DNA of 64,000 bases from assembly GCF_947242115.1 (NCBI RefSeq), contig NC_074717.1:34016201-34080200 (forward strand), in the 5' to 3' direction. The position numbers and the translations under genes were made by a program. Under the pieces are notes generated by a model. The model was not told where the DNA came from. It ran no database searches and was given only the letters and a program-made list of their open reading frames with translations. This DNA is from Biomphalaria glabrata. Taxonomy: Eukaryota > Mollusca > Gastropoda > Planorbidae. Position 1 is the first letter of the stretch, and each line of letters opens with the position of its first letter. Below are positions 24,240 to 36,400 of this stretch, in pieces.

Positions 24240-26030
24240 TATAAATTTATTCTTCTGACTCAATGTCATTGATTAAAAAAAAATTGTTTAATAGTTCACC
24301 ATTTCTATAAGTGAACACTGGTTAAATTTTAAATTAAGTTTTGTATTTCATATATCTATTACAAGTACTATTGTTATTATTGTTGATAGGTTTTTCAAAA
24401 AAAAAAAAAAATAAGCTCCTCATTAAGATCATGTAAACATTGTACATAACCAAGTTCAAGAGTTGTTCAATTCATTTGTAGAGTTTGTAAGTTTCCTTAC
24501 AAGTTGTTGCATAATATCACTGGCCATTTTATCACTTTGTCTTTAAATCAAAGTGTCCTCCTCTAGTGGCTACATCCAGTCTATTTCTTTGATTTATCAT
24601 AGTTTGTTACAACACAAGTATGTCACTATCCACACACTGTTCCTCAGGGGCCGTTTATATGGCAGAAACCTGCACATGTGCTACAGAGAAGAAATATGGG
24701 GGAATTGATCATGTGTGCTAAGCCTTGCCTCTAGCTCAAGTCATCGGTAATATGGATGTTACAAATTACATCTGGATCCCTCCCAGACAGAAGTTTGTTC
24801 AGATAAACAGATGGAGGCAAGCTTATGTGTGCCTAGAGTTTCAAGAGTCTTAAAAGAGAAGAATCCAGTTTCAACCATTTATATAAATGTAAATTACAAG
24901 GTAAATGCTAAAAATAAATAAATTTTTGGCGACAGATTTGGTATTTGATAGGAAGTTAAATGGAGCCATATCTCTGGAGCTTCACTGTACTGGACATTTT
25001 ATCGTCTTTGAATCAAAGTGTCAGATATTGATAATACTTTCATAACATCATTGGGATCTTGATGCACCACTGTGGAAATTACCTTTTGGAAAGCTGGAAT
25101 GATCTATTTATTTACATCATAAAACTTTTGATCTTTTACAATACGCTCTGCAATTTTGTAATAGCCTAATTTAAAAATGTTTTCACGCATTTATCTTGAA
25201 GTTATTAAATAAAATCCATAAAAAGATAAATAACAGCATACTGGTGAATTTTTCTCTAGGCCGACATTGTCACTGTTTTCACTGTTAAATTTAACATTTA
25301 CATATATAAGTATATATGTTGTTTATTGTACTGCAGATAAAATAAACTATAATTTAGATAGCTTGTAATAAACTTTTACATGCGTAAGAAATAAAAATAT
25401 ATATCTATACTATAAAGTAGAAAGTAAGGTGTATGTGTGTATGTTACGAATAGAAATAAAAACCTCTTGACCAATCTTGATAACACTTGGCAGAAATGTT
25501 CCTTGGGTACCAACGTAGTGCGTTAGTGTATATGTTTTAAATTGTAGCCATAAAACAAACTTAAGACCCTCAAAAAAAAAAAAAGTTGACAAACTCTATT
25601 AAAGCTATAGACTAGTATTTTATGGATCTAGGCTTTGTTTACAATGTTGACATAAGAAAAGATAGAAAGGATTTAGATAGTTTTTTACTTTGACACATTT
25701 AAATACAAAAGATAGTCTATTGATTTCATTACGTCATAAAATTAACCTTCAATTATGTGTTTCAAAAGCATTTTTACATAAATTCGTTCCACATATCTGC
25801 AAATTCATAACGTCCTGACTTACTTATAATACCATTCATTTAACAAATCGGTTAAACCAATTTTAATTGTACTTTATATCCTATTCATCTTGCTCCTTTT
25901 GTTTTTAATAGATATGAATGTATCGGCTTCGGGTAAACCCATTTTCACAAAACTAATTTTATTTTCATAGCGAAAGAGAAAAACTTGAAAGGATCATTAG
26001 CTACGTTTAACATACATCTAAATCCAAGTC
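24240..26030. other. Non-coding intergenic DNA upstream of copy A
   Basis: No exon was recognised. The segment near 25400-25530 (ACTATAAAGTAGAAAGTAAG and following) looks like part of a dispersed repeat, but I cannot name it. Confidence 0.3.
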
Positions 26031-26740
26031 TAAGAATAAGTTCTATTCTTATCTAATCTAGTCTACTAATCTAGAAATACTCAAATAGATAGATCTAGAC
26101 TATATTATATATTAGTATATACTAATATTAGTAATATTATAGACATATAATAGATATTTTATAATATATTATATTACAGATCTTGCTGATGTGATTCTAT
26201 GAATCTTCAGTGCTCTCTCATCTCTCAACTTGAAATCAATTTTTTTTCCCGATATCATGATTTTAATCATATAGACATAGATTAGATAGTCTAGATTGTA
26301 CTAAATCTATTTTTTTAAAATATAGATATAGATCTATAGTTAATATAGTTAAATATAGTACATACTTATTATTGACTTATATACTCGTATCTGTATACCC
26401 TCATATCTTCTAGACTGACTAGAGTCTAGTATTACTACTACTATACCGTACTTAAGTTAACTTTTAAGTCAGACAGGGCTACTAGACTAGATCATGACTA
26501 GAGACTAAGAGTAAAGACAGAGAGTAGAGTCTCTTACTCTCTATCATCTATGTCTAGTACTAACTAGATCTAGTAGTTATTACAGTCTAGTTACTCTAGT
26601 AACTAAACTATTCTTAATTCTAGACTCAATCATCAATGATACTCAATCTAGATCTTAGTCATAGTGTAGATCATAGACTAGATCTAGAATTATTATATAA
26701 TATAGAATTTAGAATATAGAGAGTCCAGAGATAGTCTAAG
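26030..26740. repeat. Second AGATCT/TCTAGA-rich low-complexity block
   Basis: The composition matches 3735-5100: dense TAGATCTAG, TAGACTAG and ATATTAGTATA words without coding structure. It lies between SAMHD1 copies A and B. Confidence 0.5.
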
Positions 26741-26939
26741 TGTTCTTTACTTTATAAGATCAGAAATGTAATCGAATAATGTGTATGAACTTTGAAGTAT
26801 TGAAGTGTATGTTACGTAGGCTCCACTGAACTTGAGATGAACCTTTTTTTTTTTATTTTCAAAATATGAAGACCGCATAAGCATAAGTGTTCTTCATTTC
26901 ATAAGATCAGAAATTTAATCGAATAATAAGCCTCTGTAG

Positions 26940-27430
26940 GGAGTTCCTGAACGGATTGATGTCAAATATGCATGACTGTAAGCATGACGCGTAGGACGTA
27001 ATCATCTTCTTTATTGAAGTAACGTCTGTATTATATAAGATAAGATAAGAAATATTAATACCTATATATGATATAGAATTTAGGAGGAACCTTCATCGGA
27101 AGATAAAATAAAAAAAAGTAATTAAAAAAGTATTTAAAAATACTTTTAAAGAATATATAAATAAGGGAAAGAATCGCATACTACATACGGTTTTTTCTTA
27201 TTTATCTTATACAATCCCTTCTTCTTCTTATATAATACAGACGTTACTTCAAAAAAGAAGATGATTACGTCATACGCGTCATGCATTTAGTCATGCATAT
27301 TAACCAATGACCTAAATTCTGCCAAGTCACTGGTTTTCCTGGCTAGCTCAGGCAACCCCATTCCATGCTCTAATAGCGCTAGGGAAGAAGGAGCATTTGT
27401 ACAAATTTGTTTTAGCATATGGAACGAGGA
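26940..27430. mobile_element. Two LINE 3' ends in opposite orientation
   Basis: At 26940-27049 a plus-strand tail reads GGACGTAATCATCTTC ... AACGTCTGTATTATATAAG and then AAGATAAG repeats. At about 27190-27430 the same tail and the C-terminal coding end ([19 protein letters not shown]) lie on the minus strand. Both belong to the family best preserved at 57880-58270. Confidence 0.65.
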
Positions 27431-27435
27431 ATGTG

Positions 27436-28700
27436 CAGTGGCGTAGCATCCATGGCGAGAGAGGTTCAATGAACCCGGGACCATTTAGGGGCCCACACCC
27501 GATGGTGTAACAACCATGGGGTAGGGCCTGATTTACATCTATGCAACATAAGCTCTAGCTTAGGGCCTCCAAGAAATATTTAGTAGTTACAATATCTGGA
27601 CTTATATGGGCCCCCACATTTCAAATAGCTTAAAATTAAAGCCAATTGAACTCTAAAAATACGACAATGCATGGCGCGTATTGGTTTCATATCGCCTGGT
27701 CACATGACTAATGACCAATTGTGGCCTGCCCTACACTTCAATTTTGTAAAAAATGGTTTTAAAAAAAATTCTTAAAATATCCTGAACGTCATATCAAACT
27801 TTATATTAACATCAAAACATTAATCCATGTTTTCACCTAGATTCATTGTAAGGAACTATGCATCAGGCCAAGACGACTTTTTACCCATAGGCTTGCCCTT
27901 TTGTTACATTTACAGATATTACGATAAAATCAGTAATAATTAAGGAGGCTGTTTCTTACATACTTTCTTTGCACAATAAAATAAAACAAAGATGTGCATG
28001 TGTGTGTGTGTATTTTGACTTGTATTAAAATCTTTAGAAAGAAAGCTAATTTCATTGTTTAATTGTATTGACTTATAATATAACGAAAAACATTACAGTA
28101 AAGTTTAAAATCGCATATAAGAAATTGATTTCATAAACCACAATTAGATCTAGTAAACAAAGAAAAAAATAGGCTGGAGTGTTGAGAAACAATTGACCTC
28201 TGTAGTGTATGGGTATAAAAGATCTACTGATGGTCAACACCACAAATTATAAGCCTACACACTACAGGGTGGGATGTCCCAATGGCAACGAGCTATAAGG
28301 TCCCAAAGCGTGATCCTCTATGCGATTTTCTCCAAAATAACTTCTTTTAACGCCTAAATATGTATCTTGTAGGCCTACTAACTAAATAGTTATGCAAACA
28401 AGCGACGACTAAAACATGTTTTATAATAATTTATACTATCCATCCAGGCATTCGCAAGAACATCGCTATTTGTGATGCGGCCTAGCCATTATTTGTTCAT
28501 GATAGAGCGCAGACATCTTTAGTTGCTTTTTATATAGTACCCGTCTCGGATGAGAGAATCACTGTTTGGTAGGCAATGATTTTGTAGGCAGGTGGAGCGA
28601 TTTAGCACCCTAGCTTGGTGCACGACATATCCTAAATTCTGCTGATGTGCCATAAAATCTTAATCTCTCGCTTGGAGGCGTCAAAATGGCACTACTGGCC
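27436..28700. other. Repeat-like DNA, no gene seen
   Basis: CAGTGGCGTAGCATCC at 27436 looks like a common transposon terminus, but I found no matching right end. AGGGCCTGATTTACATCTAT (from 27526) is related, in reverse, to 42425-42567. The rest is unclassified and has no exon-like signal. Confidence 0.35.
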
Positions 28701-28729
28701 CTAAGCAGAAAGTTATCAACTTCCCTTAA

Positions 28730-29020
28730 AAGTGATGCTCGACAGATAGGCCTACGCGGGAAGGGCAAGTATCCCATATAGGGGTCGACCGAAGGCAATC
28801 TTTTTTTGGTGGTTTTTCTGTTGGTCTCGCTTCGAAGAGGGCATCTGGCAGCAGGTGGCTTTCGAATGAGACAGCTGGAAGTTTCTTAGAAAGGACTGGG
28901 ATACACATCTGAGGTTAAAAGAAAATCCACTGCCGATGACAGAATAGATGGCGAAAAGATACCCTAAATCGACCACCGCTGGACAATGGTTATGTCTACG
29001 TTGGATCCTGCAAAATGTTT
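28730..29020 (+). mobile_element. Degenerate LINE C-terminal region (zinc-knuckle type)
   Basis: Plus-strand translations, interrupted by stops and frameshifts, follow the order of the better copy at 56915-57640: RQIGLRGKGKYPI ([12 protein letters not shown]), then TEKPPKK-like sequence, then KSTTAGQWLCLRW ([13 protein letters not shown]). It is an old fragment. Confidence 0.45.
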
Positions 29021-29027
29021 TGTTTCT

Positions 29028-29165
29028 TTCTGAGATAATTTACTGTCAAGTCCTTATCTCCCGCAGGACAACTGGGGATGGCATCGGTCAGGGTCTGAAC
29101 TCAGGACCATCGAGACGACCGAACGATAGTCGCACGAACAGATAGCCGCACGAACAGATGGCCGA
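29028..29165 (-). repeat. SINE family 1, reverse copy
   Basis: ACTGGGGATGGCATCGGTCA and GGTCTGAACTCAGGACC are the reverse complement of the SINE head and B box seen at 956-1050. The tail (TGAGATAATTTACTG) lies at the left, consistent with the orientation. Confidence 0.6.
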
Positions 29166-29344
29166 TCTGTAGGTCACGGCACTGCGTAGCCATGTATATA
29201 TAACGTACTCATTAATCCTCAGACTCGAAGAAATGCCGTATTATTATAAGGATTTAGACAAGGTCTTGATTTTTGATAAAATACCGTCTGTAAGCATGTA
29301 CATTAGGGGCCTACTGGTCAAATAACTGAACATCACATAGATCT

Positions 29345-29560
29345 ACACCAATAACCTTCCTTATCTATGTATAAATTACAGACGTTACTTCTTCAAAAAA
29401 AAAAAGATAATTACGTCCTACGTGTATCCATGTGTTATTCTAGTCATGCATGTTAATCAACGTCTAACATTCTGCTAAGTCGTCGGTTTTCCTGGCTGAT
29501 TCAGGCAACTCATTTCATTATCTAATTAATCTAATAGTACTAAGGAAGAAGGAGCACTTG
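29345..29560 (-). mobile_element. LINE 3' end, reverse copy
   Basis: CAGACGTTACTTCTTC ... GATAATTACGTCCTACGTG followed by the coding end. It is the same family as 57880-58270. A shorter tail (AAAGACGTTATTTCAAAGAG) lies at 30062-30110, just downstream of copy B. Confidence 0.6.
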
Positions 29561-30140
29561 TACTACAACATAAACAAACACAATTTAACCAAAACAAAAA
29601 TATAAATGTTTGTTTATTGAAAATAAATAATTTATTTAATGTGTATTCATCCCAGAATCTGCTTAATAAACATAAAGAAATGCGTCTAATAAAATAAATA
29701 AGACATAGTAATGATATAATGCCTAAACAACTAGTAACATTTTAGTCTGTAAGTTAAGACGCTGGACCGATCAGTCTCTACTGTTATCTCGTTTGGCTAA
29801 TCATTATAGGTCTCAAGACTGGACGATCCGTCGCAACCTGTGCGCAATGGAGACCAATAGCGAGTTGCCACGCCGTACAGACATAGGAATGCCAGCTATT
29901 GTAAAGAACTTTGTGACATACTAATACAAATAGGTTTATATTAGAGTAAAAAATAAATACTTTAATAATAATGCGCATCTTCATGAATGCTATGTAGTAG
30001 AGAAATAAATAGATTGGCATAGTCGTTAGAGGGAGCCTCATTCTCGCTCTTATCTTATAAATTAAAGACGTTATTTCAAAGAGAGGAGATAATTAGGTCT
30101 CCCATAAATCAACTTTGATTAAATAAGTGTGTGCGCAACG

Positions 30141-30400
30141 TCATGTCAGTACCGTTGAACAGTGTTTAGCGGTTTTAAGGATGTCATGGAAATCTTTTGT
30201 TTCAACTGTTAGACTCTCTTCTGAATTTGATTTATTTTGCTTGGGAGTTACAAATGTATCACTTTCATCGGATGACTTGTCTTCCAGGTTTGCATCCTTA
30301 TGTCGGACAGAATCTGATATAGAACTTTCAGCGAATGACTTTTCTAAGTTTGTTTCTTTATTTTCAACAGCAGCGGCTATAGAACTCTCACATGCTGGCT
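30141..30400 (-). repeat. Internal duplication in the copy B C-terminal tail
   Basis: Two adjacent units of about 22 codons share ESSI, a central V..K/H, NLE and a Ser pair. At DNA level GAGAGTTCTATAGCCGCTGC and GAAAGTTCTATATCAGATTC start the two units. The tail is acidic and probably disordered. Position 30240 onward also encodes FVTPKQNKS. Confidence 0.6.
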
Positions 30401-33400
30401 TGACTTCTAAGCTTGCCTCCCATTTTTTAGCAGCGTCAGCTACAGTCTTTTGAACTTCTTTTAAGATGCTCGCATCGCAGTAAAGGATTCTCACTATGAC
30501 TTCACTGAAAATTGTGGGGCCTAATATCCTACTGGCCTAAAGGATAAACAGAACATAAAATGAAATTAGTAAAAATAAAAAAGAAATCAAACAAAAAGTT
30601 AGTGACTAAATACGAAACAGAAATTATTAAATCAAAACAAAAACAATATTTTCCTCTCAAGCAGGGTAGCGAATGGTTCAGTAGTCCATCATGATATTAA
30701 CTAAAAAAAAAACAATAAAAACACTAAAAATACACTTTAAAAAAGACAATGCCTCCTTCATACAACTTATAGCGCGATTGTTGTTCTCATTATAACTAAT
30801 GAATGTAAGATTTAAGAAAATCATTTTTACTCCCCCCCCTCCCCCCGTGATTAAGCGAATGTATAGATCCACGACATTTTATAATGTTCTAATGATAGGC
30901 CTTTAGATCAAAACTTTTTTGCGCAACGTCTTTTAAGTCTTGCGCCATATATTTCTGGGCTGTCCTCTCTTCCTCCTTTCTTGGGAGTTACAGGTGAGGG
31001 CTTATTGGATGCAGGTTTGCGGAGAATGTGGCCTAACCGTCGCCAGCGTCTCTGAAGGATATCTTCTTCAATGGGCTGCTGTTTAACCTTTTGCAACAGT
31101 TCCACCATAAAAAACATTCTCACGTTTTAATGAAAGCCTGGATTTCTTTTGTTCACGGTGCTGATTTGGTTCTCCAATGCAATCTCTGCTCCATAGAGTA
31201 GTATTGTCTTAGCAATGCCTCTCTGTTCTTCTCGGCTCCTGCATTGAACTGCTATTCCTTAGTGCCTAGATTTACATGCCGTATATATAACAGTTCACAA
31301 CAAATGCAAAAGTAAATTGTAATAATGACTTTGGCTCACCTCGTCTTTACTCAGAAGTCTGGCACTGTTGAAGTTTGTTTTGGAAAACACATTTAGTCTT
31401 TCCAAAGGATTCTGGTTCTTCATTCCGAAATCAAGGTAGGTAATCTGTTCATTTATTATATTAAACCAGAGATTAATTAATAGTGGCACACACACACACA
31501 ATTCTATTGTTATGCTATATTACTGTTTTTTTAAAGTATAAGTTACATTACAACACTGATTAAAGTAGCCCAAGTAAAATGTCTAATTACTCTACCTTCT
31601 TAAACACATTTAGAATGTAGTTTACATAGCAATGTTATAGGTCTTTAACCAAAATATTTTATTATTATTGAAAAGAAAACACTGTTTTTGAATTTAATTA
31701 TATTAATTACATTTAAAATTGTCGTAAACTTGTATCGGCGTGTCGTTCATGCTTGTAATCGTGTCTATATTCGTACTGTTGTATGTTAGTCGTCACCAGA
31801 GACTATTTTGAGTTACAGCTTTGAAAACTGGTGTCATGTTATTGAAATAAAACCTTATCATACAAGATCTGGATTTGATTCATTCCAACTTGCTCTATAA
31901 GTGGACTTACATGAACTCTGATTAAATCTGCACTAAATTCACTGTCTGGCGTTACAACCAGCGCGGAAATCCTTTTTTCGATACTCTTTTCATCAAGCTA
32001 AAGATGGGACCAAATAAAGAAAGAAACATGATGAATAAAAAGTAAATTCACTAGTTAAAAACAAACGTTTAGACTCTATAAAGATTATTAACATAATTAC
32101 GAATAAAATGTGTTCAATCTTAAGCGTTTGTAAAGTGAAACACCAGTTTTAGAAGTGATTCTAATCAGAAAATGTTCCAATGATTTATTTATTAGTCATG
32201 TTTTATTTATTTGCAGTTTTGTACATGCTTGTGGTTGTGTATAAATATATTATGTTGTTTATAGAGGCCACAAATGCAAATAGTTTCTTTATCATGGAAG
32301 AAAAAAGTCTTTACGCATATAGTTGTCAAACAGAAGGGTATCAGAGCAATATTCGCCTTTGTAGCCATCGCACCGAGTTGATGTGCTCCTTCTTGACACC
32401 AAAATTCTGTCACTGATATTTATGTAAACAATTCGTATAAACGTTTATCTGTCATCTTTCTCATTATCGACATCTTGCTGATGGATTGAAATATCGTGAC
32501 TCATATTTGGTATGGCTGAAGTACCCCAGTACTACGCACGTATCACATTTTGAAAAGCATCACATAATATGCAGTAAAGGAGGTCAAACAAGGTTGTAAA
32601 ACAAAATATAAAAAAAAAAATAAAATAAAAAATTTAACATGTTTCGGATGAAACACAGATGAAGATAATCTAACTCCTAGCCCATACAAATATCGTGTCT
32701 CGGTTTCCGAACCATCTTTCTCCACCATAATTTCAGGGGCATCCTGAAAAGGGCCGGCCTTACAAATTACGGGGCACACTTTAATGGATGCTTGTGAGGC
32801 CCCTTCTTCTAATATTTTTATTTTACAATAGCAGCTATTACTATTAATTAGATCACTACAACATTTGTTATACAACATGCATAGCAAGCAACTAAAAGGC
32901 AATTGGTGCCTGTGGATTAACTAAATTTACGTCACACGTACGATAGGTCTACACTAAATTTGTTAACCCTTTAAGTCCTATATCTTTAAAAAAAACTTTG
33001 ACAAGAGCTTTGATTGATAGTGATATGCTTAATGTAAATTGTGGGGCCCCTGCCAGTCGCGGGCTGAATTAGAGCAATCGATCAAATTGTCATAAGGCTT
33101 GCCGTGATCCTGAACTGAACTCCAGAACTTCAAGAATATATCTAGACGCATGTGTCAGAGAGAAATACTTAATCAGCACCCCCCCCCCCTTCTATTTTTC
33201 TTTACCTGGAAAGTAATCTTTGTCCGAACAATGGAAGTATTATGAAAACTTTGAATTTTATATTTCGTTAAAATTACAGGTACGATCAGATTGTACGAGT
33301 TTTGTTTGAGTAATGTAAGCTACACACATGTTGAACTTGAAACATCAGTCCAGATGTTTGGACCTAGACACAATTTGTTAACTTCGTAAGGGTAGATTGA

Positions 33401-36400
33401 AAGTAATTAAAGGTAACGAAATATAAACTTTTGGGTAAGTTTGTTTGTCAATTTCACAAATTCAATGGATCATTACTTTTGAAATCTCGGGCCTCAACGG
33501 CTTGGTCTCGTGAACACATTTGTAAAGTTTCCTGACATAGATTCTGTTAATGAGCTCTCTAGCCTTCACCATTTCCGGTTCTTGGCTTTTGGAATGTAAT
33601 ACCATGTTGATGACGTCATCAGTCAGGTAACTGTAAGCCTCCATGTCGTAAATGCACTCAGAAAGTGGAATAAATCTGAAATATATTTATAAAAAATATA
33701 AAGTACCCATTCATAAATATGAATATACAATTTTTAAAGTTACTTGAATGTAAAACTTTCACAGTAACAAAGGCTATACTATCAAGATAAATGTTTACCC
33801 ATTTTTTCCATGAAATTTTAAGTATTTGTCAGCTAAAAGCATGGCATCAATAACCCTGAAAAGATTGACGAGATATTGAATGAAAGGAAATATCGTAATA
33901 TAAGAATATACGCCTTCTATGTACCAAGTAAGCAATATATTCACTATTAGAATTTCAATTTTAAACGTAATATGTCAATATAGGTCAAGTTTACGAAAGC
34001 TGAACAAACATGTGCATTATATTCAAACTAGTGTTGGATTTGCGGCAATGAAGACTTGAGAAGCTTCTCAGAGCCTCAAATTTAAGGGGAACTCTAAAAA
34101 TAAAAATTACATTGAAAAATATATTTATACTAAACACATACAAAATTGAACTGAATTAACAAGACTATTTCTTTAAAACGTTTGACATGCTTTTAGAGAT
34201 ATTTATAAATACTATTAAGGGCAATTTCATTAAATCGTCTGAAAGATAATAGGGTCTACGCATGCACAGGGGATCCACTTACTTGCGTTCGGCCCTAAAT
34301 ACATCATTAGTATTAATAGTTGTTTAAATATGAATATTAATAAAGCTCCTTGTCCTATGACTTATGATTTTTTTCCCACTATTGTAAGATATTTTTAAAA
34401 GTCTCAATCCATTTGTAAATTTGAACTTTGTTTTTTTAAGAAATTCAAGGTCAAATACCTGCAATAATTTTTTTCACGTTGTGTGATTTTTTCCGAAAGC
34501 ATCTTTAAATATTTTAGAAACTAGCCGGCCTTAGGCCACTGCAACCTATGCGACCGCAGTGGGCCCGCACTTTCATAGGACCCGCGCTAACTCTAGGTAT
34601 ATCAATTATTAAATTAAACCATTTTATAACTTATAACAGACTTCCCGCGGCCTCTTGTCGATTTACAAGGAGCTCCTGGAAATCTCATGAAATTGCAAAA
34701 TATACGAAAAAGTCGTGGAAATCTCCGGAAATTATTAAAAATCTTTTGAAAACTCATACAAATCTCATGAAATATATACACAAATATTTTCACTTTGGGT
34801 TGTCATTCAAAATGTAAAATGCCAATCCTACGCTCGATTAGTAAAAACGGCATTATGCAATACTCGTCATTATGTAATCTGGTGAAAGAAGCTTCAAACT
34901 AATGAAAAATTACTTGAGGTCAACAATTCTCGTAGATAGATTGAAATATTTGGTAATTCTTGCTATTGAGCGTGATCTATGTAGGAAACAGAATTTTTAT
35001 GATATACTGTATGACTTTGCTACACGCTAGGCTCGTAAAGTAATTCTGTGCGTAATGAAGAATGAATAAAATGGATAGACGAATATATTTTCTGATACAA
35101 ACTCTTTCACTTATTATCCGTATCCCGACCCAAACTTGGCCCGCGAAATCCGTTTCGCATTGGGCTCCACAATGGTTAAGTCCGGCCTTGATATTTAGTG
35201 ACGGGTGAATACAGAATAGATTACTTGTTCTCTTTCAAGGACTTGTTGGTCACAATGGTTAAGTCCGGCCCTGCTTTTTAGTGACGGGTTAATACTACTT
35301 GTTCTCACTCTCCCTCTTTTTTTTTCCGCCTCTTAATTACGTAGGATAACTCTAGTCCGTCCGACTTTCAAAAAATCAAAGAGTGATTTTTCCTTTACTT
35401 GGTGTCCAAACTCTTGAGCCATGAAGAGAATTATATATATAGATGTTGTATACAGTTTATAAATATTTTAGAAATGTTCTATGTAGTTTATAAATATTTT
35501 ACAAATGTTCTATGTAGTTTATAAATATTTTAGAAATGTTCTATGAAATTTATAGCTTTCGCAGACTATAACTAAACTCAAACTAAACGTATTAGATTTC
35601 ATTTTCTTATCTTATAAAATACTGACGTTATTTCAAAAAAGAAGATGATTACGTCCTACGCGTCATGCATCTAGTCATGCATATTAACCAATGACTTAAA
35701 TCCTGCTATATGACGTTTAATGACGTTTACATATCATATACTGGTAACCAACTCCGGCAGAGCTGCGTAACAGAACAACTCCATGTCCTGAATGAAAAGG
35801 CTTGGTTGGTAAGACGAATACTGTCGGGCCATTCCCATCATTATTACCACGTCGTATGCTGATACATGTGTAGATAGCCCATCGGGGAATATGTTCTTGC
35901 TACTTTATTCTTAATCTCTTAAGTACGTTACCATAAGCGTACCACATGAGGAGTGAGCCGTGATTTCCCCATGTTAAGATGCTGCAGCTAATCAGTTAAA
36001 AAGGCAATCTACTTCTGAATGTACAACCGACCGTAACACCGACAATGAGTAAAAAGTAAACAATGATCACATGTTCTCATCAAATATTTGGCTAAAAAAT
36101 GGACAGAATGTAGGCGTGGTTTTGTGATTTTATCTTACATGGCTTCAATGATACATTTGACTCTGTGTTGATAGGCGTATTTGTGTAGAGTCCATCTGGT
36201 GTAGAACATGTTATACAAGTTACTAATTTCCTGGAATAAGCCAAGCATATAGATATTAAAGCATTGATATTATAGATAGCCAAACACAAAATTAGAAAAA
36301 TATAATATGTCTCAAAATCAAAAATGAAATGCAAATATATATGACATTTTCCAAAGAAATGATGAGAGATGAGTGTTGACCACCTAGATATCTCGAATCT

